The notes under the pieces are model-generated. The model was not told the DNA's origin. It worked only from the letters and a program-made list of their open reading frames with translations, and made no database searches. A program made the position numbers and the translations under genes. This document shows positions 10,169-22,714 of a DNA stretch of 64,000 nt, piece after piece. Each line of letters opens with the position of its first letter. The first letter of the stretch is position 1. Source of the stretch: Cercis canadensis. Its lineage: Eukaryota > Streptophyta > Magnoliopsida > Fabales > Fabaceae. The DNA is taken from NCBI GenBank assembly GCA_003255065.1, contig QAOA01001436.1:565842-629841 (forward strand). Reading direction: 5' to 3'.

Positions 10169-10353
10169 GGTAGTGATTAGTGAAGAGTAGAAGAGGACGA
10201 AGCTTCTGGTGGGCATGGGTGGGTTGACTTGGTTTTGTTAAGCCATGGTGGGCGTAAATGAGGGAGGACAATGGTGTTGGTGTCTACTGTGTAGCAAATT
10301 AGCAATATAGCATAGTAAAGCTAAGCTAAAGAAAGATAATAATCATTTCAAAT

Positions 10354-10874
10354 TCATAATAATTAATGAACTTGGCTGTGAAGCAGCAACTCTGGCTCAG
10401 TAATTTTGAATTGCCTGCTTAAGCAAAGTACCTTGTTACTTCTTACTCATTACTTTCACTTTATTGTTCCCTTTCCTTCTGTGTTTGGTGACGGCTGGAA
10501 CAAAAAGCAGCGACTTATCATTCGGAACTGTCACGTTTTTAATACATGGAATCTTGAATCAAACACTACATTGAGTAGATGAAAATTAATGATGGTCGTG
10601 ATTGCAATTATCANTCATAATAATTAATGAACTTGGCTGTGAAGCAGCAACTCTGGCACAGTAATTTTGAATTGCCTGCTTAAGCAAAGTACCTTGTTAC
10701 TTCTTACTCATTACTTTCACTTTATTGTTCCCTTTCCTTCTGTGTTTGGTGACGGCTGGAACAAAAAGCAGCGACTTATCATTCGGAACTGTCACGTTTT
10801 TAATACATGGAATCTTGAATCAAACACTACATTGAGTAGATGAAAATTAATGATGGTCGTGATTGCAATTATCA
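10354..10874. repeat. 260-bp duplication around a single N
   Basis: 10354-10613 is repeated at 10615-10874 with one visible substitution, and the N at 10614 is exactly between the copies. This is best explained as an unmerged contig overlap upstream of the protease gene, not a biological tandem repeat. Confidence 0.85.
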
Positions 10875-13800
10875 AAAGGATAAGGACATTTCAAATAGTC
10901 CTATGTTTTTCAAAAGTTGTGAAAGAATATGTATTGTTAACGAGGATGAGGTCGACATAGAACTCGTATAGGAAACAGTTTATATTTATATAATAATCAA
11001 ACAAATAAAATATGGAAAACACAATCAACATCAAGTTGTCGTAATGTTGTTTTAGCTAAAAAAAACAGAGGAGTTCTTGCTCTTAGTGGAGGTCAAATTG
11101 CATCTCAATAATTTGATGTATTTGACCAACAAATAGACAGGGCAGTTAAAATTTTATTTTTAGCCCACAGCCTTTTTGAGTAAAGCTAATTTTATTTGAG
11201 AATTGTTGAACCACACCATCATCTATTATTATGATTAATGTTATGTTCAGAACAGAATACAAAAATGCTGGAGGGTTGCTACGGTACACAAATTTCTACC
11301 ACTAGTACCATTTACATAGTTCTTTCTTAAGTCAAATATTGATGATTCAGATTGCATATTAGTGCTCACGGCCTAGAGATTAATCTCTTTCGTAGGAAAA
11401 TACCTTTTATCAAAATTGAGATCCATGAAAAAAAATTATCATTTTACATAAAAAGAGGAAAATATTTACACAATACTTACATGATAGTTGGTTCAAATAA
11501 TTTTTTATGAGATTTAAATCCCCATTTTTCAATATCTTTTTTTAGAAAAAAAAAAAAGAAAAGATAAAAAGTAAACAAAATATATGTAATTGATTTTTTG
11601 TTATTTCTCAGTGTAAAATATATGCACATGATTTTGTCAATGAAAATAGATATCATTAGGCAATTATTTATCTCAGAGAAATTAGTTGGATATAAATTAT
11701 AAGTACAACAATAAACCAAACTTTTTTTTAATTATATGACAGTAAAAAGGTTTAAATCTCTCACTTTTTTATACCATTTAAACTCCTCATTCTACATATA
11801 AGATTAAGAGACAATCTAAAAAAAGTTACAACGCATTAATAGCAGTTCCCCGTTACCCCGAAGCACGTAAAGCCGTCAATGCAAATTCATCCTCTTAGTC
11901 AGCTTTAAACACAGTTTCTTCCATATTTTTTAAAAGAAAATGAGAAAAAGAAACAAAACAAAAGCCTTTCTTCCCGGCCAGCTAATCTAGCACATAAAAT
12001 CGTGGGCACAGGACCGTGGCATTATTAGCTGGCTCCGTAGTTTTTCTCCCCTTCAATTCTTTTTGGAAGTTCTCTCTCTGATTAGCCTTTTTTTTGTTTT
12101 TTGGTCGCTTATTTGTAAAATCGTTTGATGGTGAAATAAACTGGTAATTGGTGCCAAAAATGGCTGTTCTTTCTGGACCAACCAGACCTGGGCCCCATCA
12201 TTAGGTCTCTCGGCGTCTCCCGCTTTACTTTTCGATTTGACTTGGATTCTCGTGAGCCCACTACTATCACCCAATAAGAATCAAAGGCCTGAACTCCATT
12301 ACCGACTTGACCAAAATAAGAAAAATGCCGACCCCCCACTACCCCACGCGCCGCCCATGACAACATTTTCTTCACCCAGCTTTACCTCCCCCAACGCAAT
12401 GACCCCCCCAAAAAAAAAAAATTGTTATTTAAGATTTGCAGGAGGAATTTTTTTCTTTACTATAAAGAACAGAAATTCGAGATACACTAAAGATGACCTA
12501 TTTCCTCATGACGACAATGAAAAAACTAGCTGCTAAAAATGCTGGCCCTGTCCTACTCGAGTCATTTTCATTAGGTTAATGGGTCATCAATTATTGCCTC
12601 TAAACTTGCAAAAAATAATTCATTTTCCCTCCCTAAAATTCCCTCTGCCAGGTTCCACTAGTCTTCAGGCTAATTAACTACACTTTACATGCTTTTTTTT
12701 GTTTTCTTTATTGTTGAACTTGGTATTTAAATTAGCGGAAAGCACTTGGCATCATTACTATTTTATTATATGATTGTGATCAGAAAGAAAGATGAAAGTA
12801 GACAAGATTGGTTGTTTTAGCGGAATATAGTGGAAGTCATCTGTTGTCTAATGACTCGTTACCTAATGAATGGTATACCAACCCTATAAAGAAGTATGTA
12901 TTGTCTGGTTCTGTCTACTGACATTTATAGGGAGATGAGGATCTTCTTCAACAAATTTAGGTAGAATGGTTCCGTGCATAGTAGGCCATGACCAGAAAGA
13001 AGATAAAAAGAAATTCGGCGGTGCAGGTCTCTATATAGACAATTCTGAAGCTCCAATGAATCAACTATCGTGTGGACCGATTCTGAGAAATCCAATATAT
13101 CTAATCATTTGAAAGAACGTTAGTCTTCGCGACATTTAATTATGTGGACCAAACCTTTTGGATGGCTTGTTTTATTCTTTTGTTTCTATATGAAAACTAT
13201 TATAACCCAAATTTAGACTGTTTTATCCACCAACTTCACATCATGTATAATTTCTGTTCTTGTTCTTGATTCTTTTTTTGTTGGCCATATTTCTGTTCTT
13301 GATTCACAACCTTGGAAGTCGACAACTTTCCTCTCAGTGTGTTTAAATTTCCCTGCTACCATTTCTATTTCACACATAGATATGTATACCTATTATTTTG
13401 GAGACCAAGATCCATTAAAGAAAAATGGTTACTGTCAGTGTCTTTCTTGTGAATCCAAAAGTTCTCATACTCTTTCCTCTTTATAACCTTTTTTTTCGTG
13501 GGTGCATGCTCATGGGATTCTGGTGCAAGAAATTAGCTGATTGCTATTACAAAATATCTTTGTAGATATTCCGGCAAAGCATTGAATTGGAAACCCCAAT
13601 TCTATCCAAACAAGATATCTTTGAACGACACTCTTTCTTTATTACGAGTAAACTTTCCTGGTTCTCTGACTTGGTTTACTTTCTGCAATCTCAACCAACC
13701 AAAAACAGAGCAATAGTTATTCAGGAGCATTAACACATTTATCCCCACTAATACGTCGTAATGAAGTCTCGCCTGTTTCTGCTGTCGCAAAGCCATAAAT

Positions 13801-14567
13801 GTGCCATTGCCTGACCCTACGTATCAACATCCACTGCTAGAAACCCTGTTCTTGTTTTCCTTGGTGTTTTCCCCTACATGTCTGGGGCTAATTTTCATTT
13901 AACTTTCTCTTGGTATGTCCCTGTCCAAATGTTTTTCTACCAGCCAGAATAATAATCCGGGCAAAATAATTTTGGACTCGATCATTGTATTCTTTTCCAG
14001 AAGTGGAAGTACAGTAATCATGATGGAGATGAAATAATTCACATCATAATGACGATTGCAACATTATTGACACTACTGGACATCTAAAATTATCAATTTC
14101 CATTAATCCGAATACTACGTAACACTAGGTAAAGAGAAAAGAATAAATAAATAAATACAGGTAATCAAGCGACTAAAAATGAGCCTACTTTCCTCCTAAA
14201 TTTTAGTTCCTTCCAGAAAACCAAGGAGAGTTTCCAGCATAACATGGTACTTAAGACCACCGTATTCTAAAGTTCCAATTCAAGTTATGCTGAATGACGT
14301 TATACTTCAGTAGGCTGTTGTTACTATAGGCCAGGGCAATCTTTGTAGTCTATATAGCAATTATCATAATTATAACTTCTTCTCTGTATGAAGGACGAGT
14401 AAAGTACTATACAACAAGATCTACAGATTATTAGGGATAAGTGTAACTACATTCATTATTCATCAGCAAATTGAACAAAGAGCAGAGGTATGTTTGAACG
14501 AGATCCAGTATATGAAGCATCTTTGTGGAAAGATGGAAAGCCAAGTTTCAATAGTAACTTAAAGCAA
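10875..14567. other. Intergenic region, no gene recognised
   Basis: AT-rich DNA between the protease promoter and the HINT4 3' end. Open frames here are short (the longest, 13602-13796 on the minus strand and 12053-12375, match nothing I recognise) and lack splice or codon support. The part nearest 14567 will include the HINT4 3' UTR. Confidence 0.6.
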
Positions 14568-17200
14568 TCATACCTTTGAGGGAACCATGGGCAAAGGCCT
14601 TATCTTCTCCAACAACTTCTCGGCTTCAATAAAACCAAGTGATCCCAAAGACAAGTATTTTATACATCTCCATCTGTTTGAGCTCATGGAGTGGTAAGTT
14701 AAGTATCCACACAGCAAACAGGACAAGCTTAAGCATAAACTAACCAGAAAGATGAAGATATATACCTAGGTGTATAGGGTAGCGCTAAGCAATGAAGATG
14801 TAAGTGATTAACAGAGTTCAGTGGAGGCTGATGAAAGCCAAATCTGTCAGAAAGAACGTAAGAGAAGGAACGTCATTTGCCATGTTTAGTTTAAGTACTA
14901 CAAGCAACTTCAGTTCAAATCAACCTATCGATCTAAAAAACCAATGCAGTAGTATTCTGTATCCTAATCTTCAAGTGCATTCAGTTTATTCATTGTTAAA
15001 TATGAGGCTTCACTGGCACAGGCAAAGCTCAAAGTCCAATAAGAAAAAAATGCCATAGGGATTGATCCATAAAGGTAAGTCAAACTACAAACAAATAGAC
15101 ATTCGATCTTAAAATGTATCTCTCTGCACCCCACCAACCCCCCCCCCCNCCTCTCTGTGATTGCCTAGAACGTTAATAGAACATATGGTACATGAAGAGC
15201 ATATTCAATAAACATACAGAAGCTCTCCCTCAACTGCTTATACATCTGGAAAGAACAAGATACATCCAGATTTCTTTACCATGTTTTAGGCACAAAGACA
15301 ACTACTGTCAACCTAGCATGATAAAGCGTGCCCATTATAGATAGTTCCCTAGTAGATTTGACAGAATACAAACCATTTCTATCCCAAAAAAAGCTACTGG
15401 ACACAATGTGTCATGAAGAAATAATAAAGATCAGTTTGGAATATTACTTGCATCAGAATACACAGCCAAGAAAGGTATGGAACCAATAATGAAGATCACT
15501 TTGCTGAGTTTGCAAGATATTTCCAATGAAGCATAGGCTAATGAATAAGTCAACATTGTGGAAGCAATTGCACTATTAGATTGACCCAATAAGTCAACAT
15601 CGGGTCAATCTAATAGTGCAAACTTGAAAAAGGAGAAAATAATTAGCATCGCTTGTGTAAAGGAGATAATACCTGTGCTTGGACAGAGGCACATCTCTAA
15701 GTAATAACATTTTCCCCACCTCTGACATGTGATTCACTGGATGGAGTAGGTAATCACATATTAGACCAGGTAAACCATAATAACATTTATACATATATGT
15801 GTGTGTGTGTGTGTGTGTAGATTTAAACTCTATAGTTGCTACAACCATCAGTTTCTTTACCCAAAGAGTAGTCTTCTTTTCTGTGGAGATCTTTAACTGT
15901 AGGAATGTGCTCCACCGGAATAACTAAGTAATGCCTAAACAGTTTGTGTGGTTCAAATTGGTCAACTCAATAACTGTTAAAACAGGAAAAAAGAAAAGAA
16001 GTGTAGAAATAGCCATTCAAGAAACCAATGGGGTTGCAAGCTCAAATATGTTTCTCATCAAAGTGGCTTCGAAATGTACAGGCAGACAAAGGAATGCCCA
16101 ACATCTATGAAGAATTGAGAGGGCAACAAAGTTTTACATTTCACTGATTTGCTTGTTTGAGAAAATGTACGATTTTAATTGATATCAGTACAGAAACCAA
16201 ACAAGCAAATCACTAAGAATTAGTAGTCATTTGAGTAGTAGCATAAATTCTTAAGTACAATTGGGAGTTTAACTTATCCTTTTATCATTTAACAAAATCT
16301 TTTCTTTCCAAGCATAATCAACTCAGCAGTAAATGAATTTCTGAGCAAGTTAAGGACATAAGGTATGAGGTAATTGTATCACGTGGCTAAGAAAGAAGGA
16401 TAATCTGGTCTCATCAATATCAGTGGATTTGACAACTTCACGTATACATAACCGTGGAGATGGACTTACATCAAGATCACAATACGAGAAAAAAGATTTT
16501 CAATCCCCCATTCAACAGAACTGACATAGCCATATCAATAACAAACAACCTTAATCCCTTGTTGTTTTGGACAATTCAAATACTCCACGTGTTTTTCTTT
16601 TATACCGTATGTCCTAAATCCTATTTAGATTTGAATTCTCCAAATGATACTGGATTTATCGCTCACTCACTTGAATAATGTTTCGATTCCCTGTGTGCAA
16701 ATGATCCAATCTTCTACTCAGCTCCAAGTCAACTACATTAAACAACTAGCTAATTGATCAGCCACAAAACATACTCTTTCAGGTACGCAATTTGATACTA
16801 ACATCTTAAATCGTTAATTCATGAAACGAAGGAGTGGAAAACTGAGGAATCACAATGCGAAGCAATCATTAAGATTCAAATTAAACTAAAAATGAGAAAT
16901 GATTACTTCTCAGTACCTGAAGGCTGAAGGATTGATATCCTGGAAAGCAACAACTTTATCATCCTGCATTCCCCAAACTCAATCAGAAGGAAACATATTC
17001 GAAATCCCCCGTTCGGTTGAAGAAGGGGTAAAACACAGTGTTTTTCTTCTCAGCAACCAAACAGTGGGCAAGAAAATAATAGTAAAAAAACGAGACGGAG
17101 AGAAACGAAAACAGACGCAGTGGAGAAGAGTAGTGGATGTGGATTTGTTGGCTATCTGACAGAAACTGCAAGAGGCTGATGCTGCTACTGATCCCGCCAT
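14568..17200 (-). CDS. HINT4: Histidine triad nucleotide-binding protein, HINT4 type
   Basis: Six exons (17117-17200, 16917-16963, 15861-15934, 15673-15736, 14766-14843, 14568-14673) give 150 residues with consistent phase at every GT-AG junction. Landmarks are CSFCQIANKSTSTTLLH (about 11-27), KVVAFQDINPSA, HYLVIPVEHIPTVKDL, the HIT active-site motif HLHLHCLALP in exon 5, and the C-terminus ending SKV. Exon 1 starts at the ATG of MAGSVAASASC. HIT proteins hydrolyse nucleoside phosphoramidates and related substrates through the histidine triad. The Arabidopsis HINT4 is reported to act on adenosine 5'-phosphosulfate (from memory). The gene is head to head with PRMT7, 492 bp apart. Introns hold a (GT)n run at 15799-15818 and a perfect hairpin at 15568-15621. 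Confidence 0.93.
15568..15621. repeat. Perfect 20-bp inverted repeat in HINT4 intron 4
   Basis: 15568-15587 and 15602-15621 are exact inverse complements around a 14-base loop. The word ATAAGTCAACAT in the loop also occurs just upstream at 15545, so an inverted and a direct repeat overlap. The hairpin lies about 50 nt after the 5' splice site of exon 4. Confidence 0.9.
15799..15818. repeat. (GT)n microsatellite
   Basis: Ten GT units in HINT4 intron 3, on the 3' side of exon 3 in gene orientation. Likely length-polymorphic. Confidence 0.9.
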
Positions 17201-17692
17201 TTTTTGCCCTAATGTTACCGCTTGGACCTTTTGCCTCTTCTATGGCGTTGTTTTGCCCTCAACAGTTAGATACTTCCCGCACGTGTCATCTTTAACACTT
17301 TATTGCAACTTTATCTATTTCTTTAAGCAAATATTTGTTTGAATAATTTAAACTCAAATGAAAATAGGGTAATAATCATCTATAGAAAATGTTCTAAAGA
17401 TTATTTGTAAATAATATTATAATACGTCAAATTAATAGTTTCTTATTTATTAACCTTAAAAAAATACTTTTCAAAACATAATTATATAGTAAATCTATTA
17501 TCGATACACAATAATATATTACTTACAAAATTATATAAAGTATATCGCTTATATAATATTTATTCTACTCAAATTGTGGAAATTTTTTTTTTCAGAAAAA
17601 CAATGGTAGCCAGGTTACAGGCTAGTGTTTCTGGTTGATGTCCCTGAAGACGCCGTTACTCACTTAGCACTCACCATGTCTTTGTTGAATTT
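17201..17692. promoter_or_regulatory. Shared upstream region of HINT4 and PRMT7
   Basis: The two start codons diverge from this 492-bp interval, which must contain both 5' UTRs and any bidirectional promoter. It is mostly AT-rich, and no convincing TATA box at a fixed distance from either ATG was found, as is common for housekeeping genes. Confidence 0.55.
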
Positions 17693-20600
17693 ATGCATTT
17701 CTCTTTCATGGCTTCTCTGTTCCCCAAAACCCTAATTGCCACTGGGTTCCTTCAGCTCTTGCCCCGTTTATCAAGTACTCATCATTCACGTGTTTATTCT
17801 AAAGTAACGGCTAGCCGAACCATGAGCTCGGGCTCCAGTCAGCGCATCTTCCAGCTCAAGATAGACCCGCTAACCGGTAATTCAGAATGGGTTGTGATTG
17901 AAGAAGACGAAGAAGAAGGTTTTACACAGAATTTCCAGCAACCTCTTCTGGCTACAACTTCCTACTTAGATATGCTCAATGACTCCAGGAGGAACAGAGC
18001 ATTCCGGGAAGCCATTGAGAAGACCATTACCAAACCTTGCCATGTTCTAGATATCGGGTATTCTATTTCACTCTTATCTTTAGCTATCGGATTTTAATTG
18101 CGGCATTTTAAATGAAATATAATGCGATACAATAATCGTGCAGTGCTGGAACTGGGTTGCTATCGATGATGGCTGCACGAGCTATGGGCTCTTTTGACTC
18201 AACGGAGTGTGATGGTAGCAAAGGGATGGTAACGGCATGCGAATCTTATCTTCCAATGGTGAAGTTGATGAAAAAAGTACTGCGCCTCAATGGAATGGAA
18301 AAGAAAATAAAAGTTATCAACAAGCGCTCTGATGAACTCGAACTAGGCGTTGATATCCCTTCACGTGCAGATATACTTGTGAGTAGCAGTGCATTAACGC
18401 CAAGATTGAATTTTTTTCTCTCATTCAACAATTATGGTCAATCTTCGGATCAATAGTTAGGTCTATTGAGAAAGAAGTTCTGTCTGAGTAGTTAAATGAC
18501 CGAGTCATGTATCAACTCGTTTTCAAGTTGCTTAATTAGCCGTCACATATTAATGCAAATGCCATTAAATTAGACTAGTTGCTGAAGTCTCACAACACGT
18601 TGCTATTTCAAGCATAACCTAGCGCGTCCTTTCTTATTTAAAGATATGGAAAATTGCAATCTTAATTGCAGGTAAGCGAGATACTAGACTCAGAATTACT
18701 GGGTGAGGGGCTTATTCCAACACTACAGCATGCACATGACGTGTTGTTAGTGGAAAATCCACTAACCGTGCCATATCGAGCAATTACTTATGGACAGGTA
18801 TTTCAGAGAACCTTCTGCAATGCTTCTGTGTCATAATTTGTCTTTGAAAGTTATTCTTTTGATAAAATGACAGTTTATGAGTTTATCATAATATATAAAG
18901 ATAATTTCCATCATACATATATATTTTTTATGTTTATGTTATTTTCGAATCTCACCAAGTTCTGCACCTCTGCCCTCATATCCCTTGTTCAGCTGGTTGA
19001 AAGCCCATTCTTATGGCAGCTGCATGATTTGCATAGCAATGAAGCTAGTGCATGTGATGGAATCCATCTTACCACTCCAGGACTTGCTAGTGTTCTAAAC
19101 GTCAAACGTCAGCAATATGCCATGCACTGTGATCCAATACAAGAAGAAATAAAGCTGGTAAGTTTATTAAGGATTCTAAAACTGACTTTATTGAAAGTTA
19201 TCAGTAGTTTCATTCCAACTCAAATTAAGATCTATCCAGCTTTCAGAACCCTTCAAAATTTTTGAATTTGATTTTTGGAAACGGCCAGAGAGTCATGGAG
19301 AAACTGAGCTGCGCATAGAGGCAATTAATGATGGTAGAGTTCATGCCATTATCTCATGGTAATGATATATCTATTGTAATATTACTGTGTTAGTCCTATG
19401 ATAGCATTTTTTTATTAGGCTCATAGCGGTTTAATGCATGATTTCAGGTGGATACTTCAGCTTGATCAGGAAGGGACAATATTCTATTCCACTGCCCCTA
19501 GGTGGATAAGCTCACTAACAACTACAAGTGAGAGTTATTCATGATTAAGTTAGTTGGAATGTATAGATTAAACTGTAGTTTGCTTCCATTCTTATGATTG
19601 TTATGTTACTGTTTGGAAATTACATTGGTTGAAGAAGGGACTGTATGAAAGTGGATCATAGCATGTTTTGTGAAATTTCATAATCATCAATAACTAAGAG
19701 TCTTTTATAATATATATTTGTGTATGTGTGTATCAAAGAGTCTTCATTAATCTTTCTGTATCGATGCTGCACCAGGTTCCGTTGATTGGTGTGACCACTG
19801 GAAACAGTGTGTTTGGTTTGTTCCTGGCAGTGGTATTTCTATATTCAAGGGGGGAGAAATTCATTTACATGCTATTCATACCGATACTAGTCTCTCCTAT
19901 AATCTAGAGAGCCAAGTGCCAAGAACTGAGGTTTTGCAACACGAGCTGAGTGCTAGAGATTTGCAGCTTGTACTGTCACCAGAAAGGATTGCAATGTATG
20001 GAGACAAAGAATGGCGACTATCAATGTTGAAAGCAGTAGAAAGTGGGGTAAGTACTGCTGCTACTCCTTCCTCCAATTCCTCAGTGTATGATATATGTCC
20101 CTTCACTTGTATACGGAGCAAATTTATAAACAGAGAGACCTTCTTGTTCTCACAGGCTTCTAGTTAACCAATTTCTATTTGTTTACAAGTATGTGGTGAC
20201 TTTTACAGTTGCAGGGAAGAGTTCACTCATTATGCATGGTTGCAGATGACAGTCTTTTTTTACTGCTTCTTGTGGCACATCTTTCGGAAACATTACACAT
20301 AATTTCATTATTTCCGGGGCTGCGGGAGAGGGGCCTCCAATATTTGCAAGCTGTTGCTCATTCAAATGGTTTATCAAGGGATCGCGTAGAAGTTCTTGAA
20401 AAAAGGGCAAAACACTTGACCATGTGTGATACGCATCAGGATAAGGTTGAATCTTCAAGATTCCAGTTGCTTACTTGTGTCGTGTAACTTTACTTTGTAA
20501 GCATGTGTCTTTCAAGATCAACTTGAAACATATAGAAGTGATGTAAAATGTGAAATCATAAATATAACAGTACAATATAAACATATAGGTTTCACCTTTC

Positions 20601-22714
20601 CAAATTACTAGTAGTAGATTTATAAATTTTTTAATACACAAGTTTTATATGAATATCAGCATTTCTTGATTGTGTTTTTTTCCATCTAATAATAAAATTT
20701 TAATTTTTAAAAATAAAACAAATGTTACTCTGAAATCCTCATATTGTGCTTTTGTATTTCATGTGTATTTAAAAGGTGTCATGTTCAACATTATGTTGGA
20801 TGCAGTAACTGGTTATTTCTAATGTGTATCTGTGACACTGACTTCATTTCTTTGAACTCTTGAGCTGAACTTTCCCTTTCCAAATGAATTGTATTATTTA
20901 TGCTTATTGTTCAATCTGTAGGTTGATCTGTTGATAGGTGAACCATTCTATTGTGGACATGATGGCATGCTTCCGTGGCAGAACCTGCGTTTCTGGTATA
21001 TTTCTCAATTGTATTGTCTAACTTCTGCCTCCTTAAGTGGAACGTTAAAATTAGGTAGCCCAACCACTAAATATGTGTATTATTATTAATCTTGGAATCT
21101 TGGGCGTGCTGAATTTCACTGAAATGAATTACTTTTATTTTATCATGTTTAAGGAAGGATCGAACTATGCTTGATTCTCTGCTCTCTGAAGATGCTCTGA
21201 TAATTCCTAGTAAAGGATTATTGAAGGCTTGTGCCATGTCTCTTCCTGTAAGTTATACTCTTCTTACCACTCTTAACATGAAATGTAATTTTAGAAAAAA
21301 AAATTGCATGATTCCTTTGTGCTTGAATAGTGTCCATAATGGATTAAGGGATAAAACCTTATTCTTTTTCCTTTTGGGGGAGGGGGTTTGTATATGTGGA
21401 TTAATAGGACAAACAATTTGCAGGATCTTTGGAAAAGTCGTTGCTGCTTGAGTAAGATAGAAGGTTTTGACCATTCTGTGGTAAATACCACGTTGGGAGC
21501 TTGCAGTCATCTACCTGAATCAGAAGAGAGTCCTTTTTTTCCGTTTTTTGTCTGGAAGTCTGGGGAATTTGCGGTAATCAATATACTACAAAAATTCATA
21601 TTTTGAAGCAAGCTGGTTTCTTCTACGAAGAAAAGTTTCCATTCTGGAATAACAATCCTTGTTACTACTATTAATTGATCCTTATTGTAACTATGTTTCA
21701 GGAACTTAGTGAGAGATTTACGGTCATGGAGTTTGATTTCTCAAAACATACGGGACCATGTCAAGAAAAATCTGAGGTATTATGGTATCATCTTGTGTTT
21801 TGAATTCACTTGCGTGATCAGCACGTTTACTGCCTAGTACAGTGCAAAAATTTGATGGGCAAATGATTACATCATAAAAGGATTTAGTAGCCTTTATGGT
21901 TTAACTGGTTGTTTGGAGTGTAGCCTTCTAATTGACTGGATTTATTAGCTCTCAGAAGGCAACATCACATGGGAAAAACTTGCCCTAACCATTAGACATT
22001 GATTAACTGAAGATTTTATAAGCAGGTGTCCATCATTATATCTATCCCCATCCTACACAGATATGGAAATGCAATTCCCTTCATAGAATGCTCTATTACA
22101 TGATTACAGTCTCAATGAGAGCTGATTTTTGATAATTAACTAAAGTAAAGTACCCTACTGAAGACTAGTTTTACTTATACAAAAATTGTCTGCTTCAGGT
22201 TAAATTTTACAAGACGGGGGTATGCCATGGTTTCGTACTATGGATTGACTGGGTGATGGATTCGCAGAATTCTGTTGTGATATCTACAGGTCCAGGTAAG
22301 GTTCAATTCCCTGTGGAATGATTCTGTGGAACTTGTAGTCATATTAGCAACTTTATGGGCCTTGGTCATGCTAGTCCTCTACGTCCTCCCTAACAGACTG
22401 CTGACTGCATGGCACACCCGTACCCAAAGTGGTAGATGAAAAACTATTTCAAGACCAAAGACTTAAAAAGCTATTTTTTGTAAAGCACGTAGATCTGTTT
22501 GATAAGCTATTCTCTTTACTTAAATATGATTGACTGAATTTTAAATATGATTTCAGACAAGAAATATTGGAAGCAGGGAGTAAAGCTTCTGGCAACACCT
22601 AGAGCAGTAGTACCTGAAAGACAAAGAAATGTAGGGCCATGTTGTTCTGCAGTTCTTGAAGCATCCTTTAACCCATCGAATGGGGAACTCAAAATAGAAC
22701 TTGATTTTTCATGA
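17693..22714 (+). CDS. PRMT7: Protein arginine N-methyltransferase 7 type
   Basis: Fourteen exons: 17693-18057, 18144-18378, 18672-18797, 18993-19157, 19240-19358, 19448-19527, 19776-20047, 20215-20445 (or from 20209), 20922-20995, 21154-21247, 21424-21573, 21702-21776, 22199-22295, 22557-22714. All are GT-AG and in phase, giving 746 residues. The N-terminus looks like a leader, and in-frame ATGs at 17708 and 17822 are alternatives. The first methyltransferase unit shows HVLDIGAGTGLLSMM (AdoMet motif I, split by intron 1) and VENPLTVPYRAITYGQ. Residues after about 450 form the second, degenerate methyltransferase copy typical of PRMT7. The enzyme transfers methyl groups from AdoMet to protein arginines (monomethylation in PRMT7 relatives). 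The match to Arabidopsis At4g16570 is remembered similarity and fits the neighbouring genes. Confidence 0.94.

Noticed and set aside
13602..13796. Minus-strand ORF between the protease and HINT4
   Set aside because: It has no family resemblance, AT-rich composition and no splice partners; probably chance.
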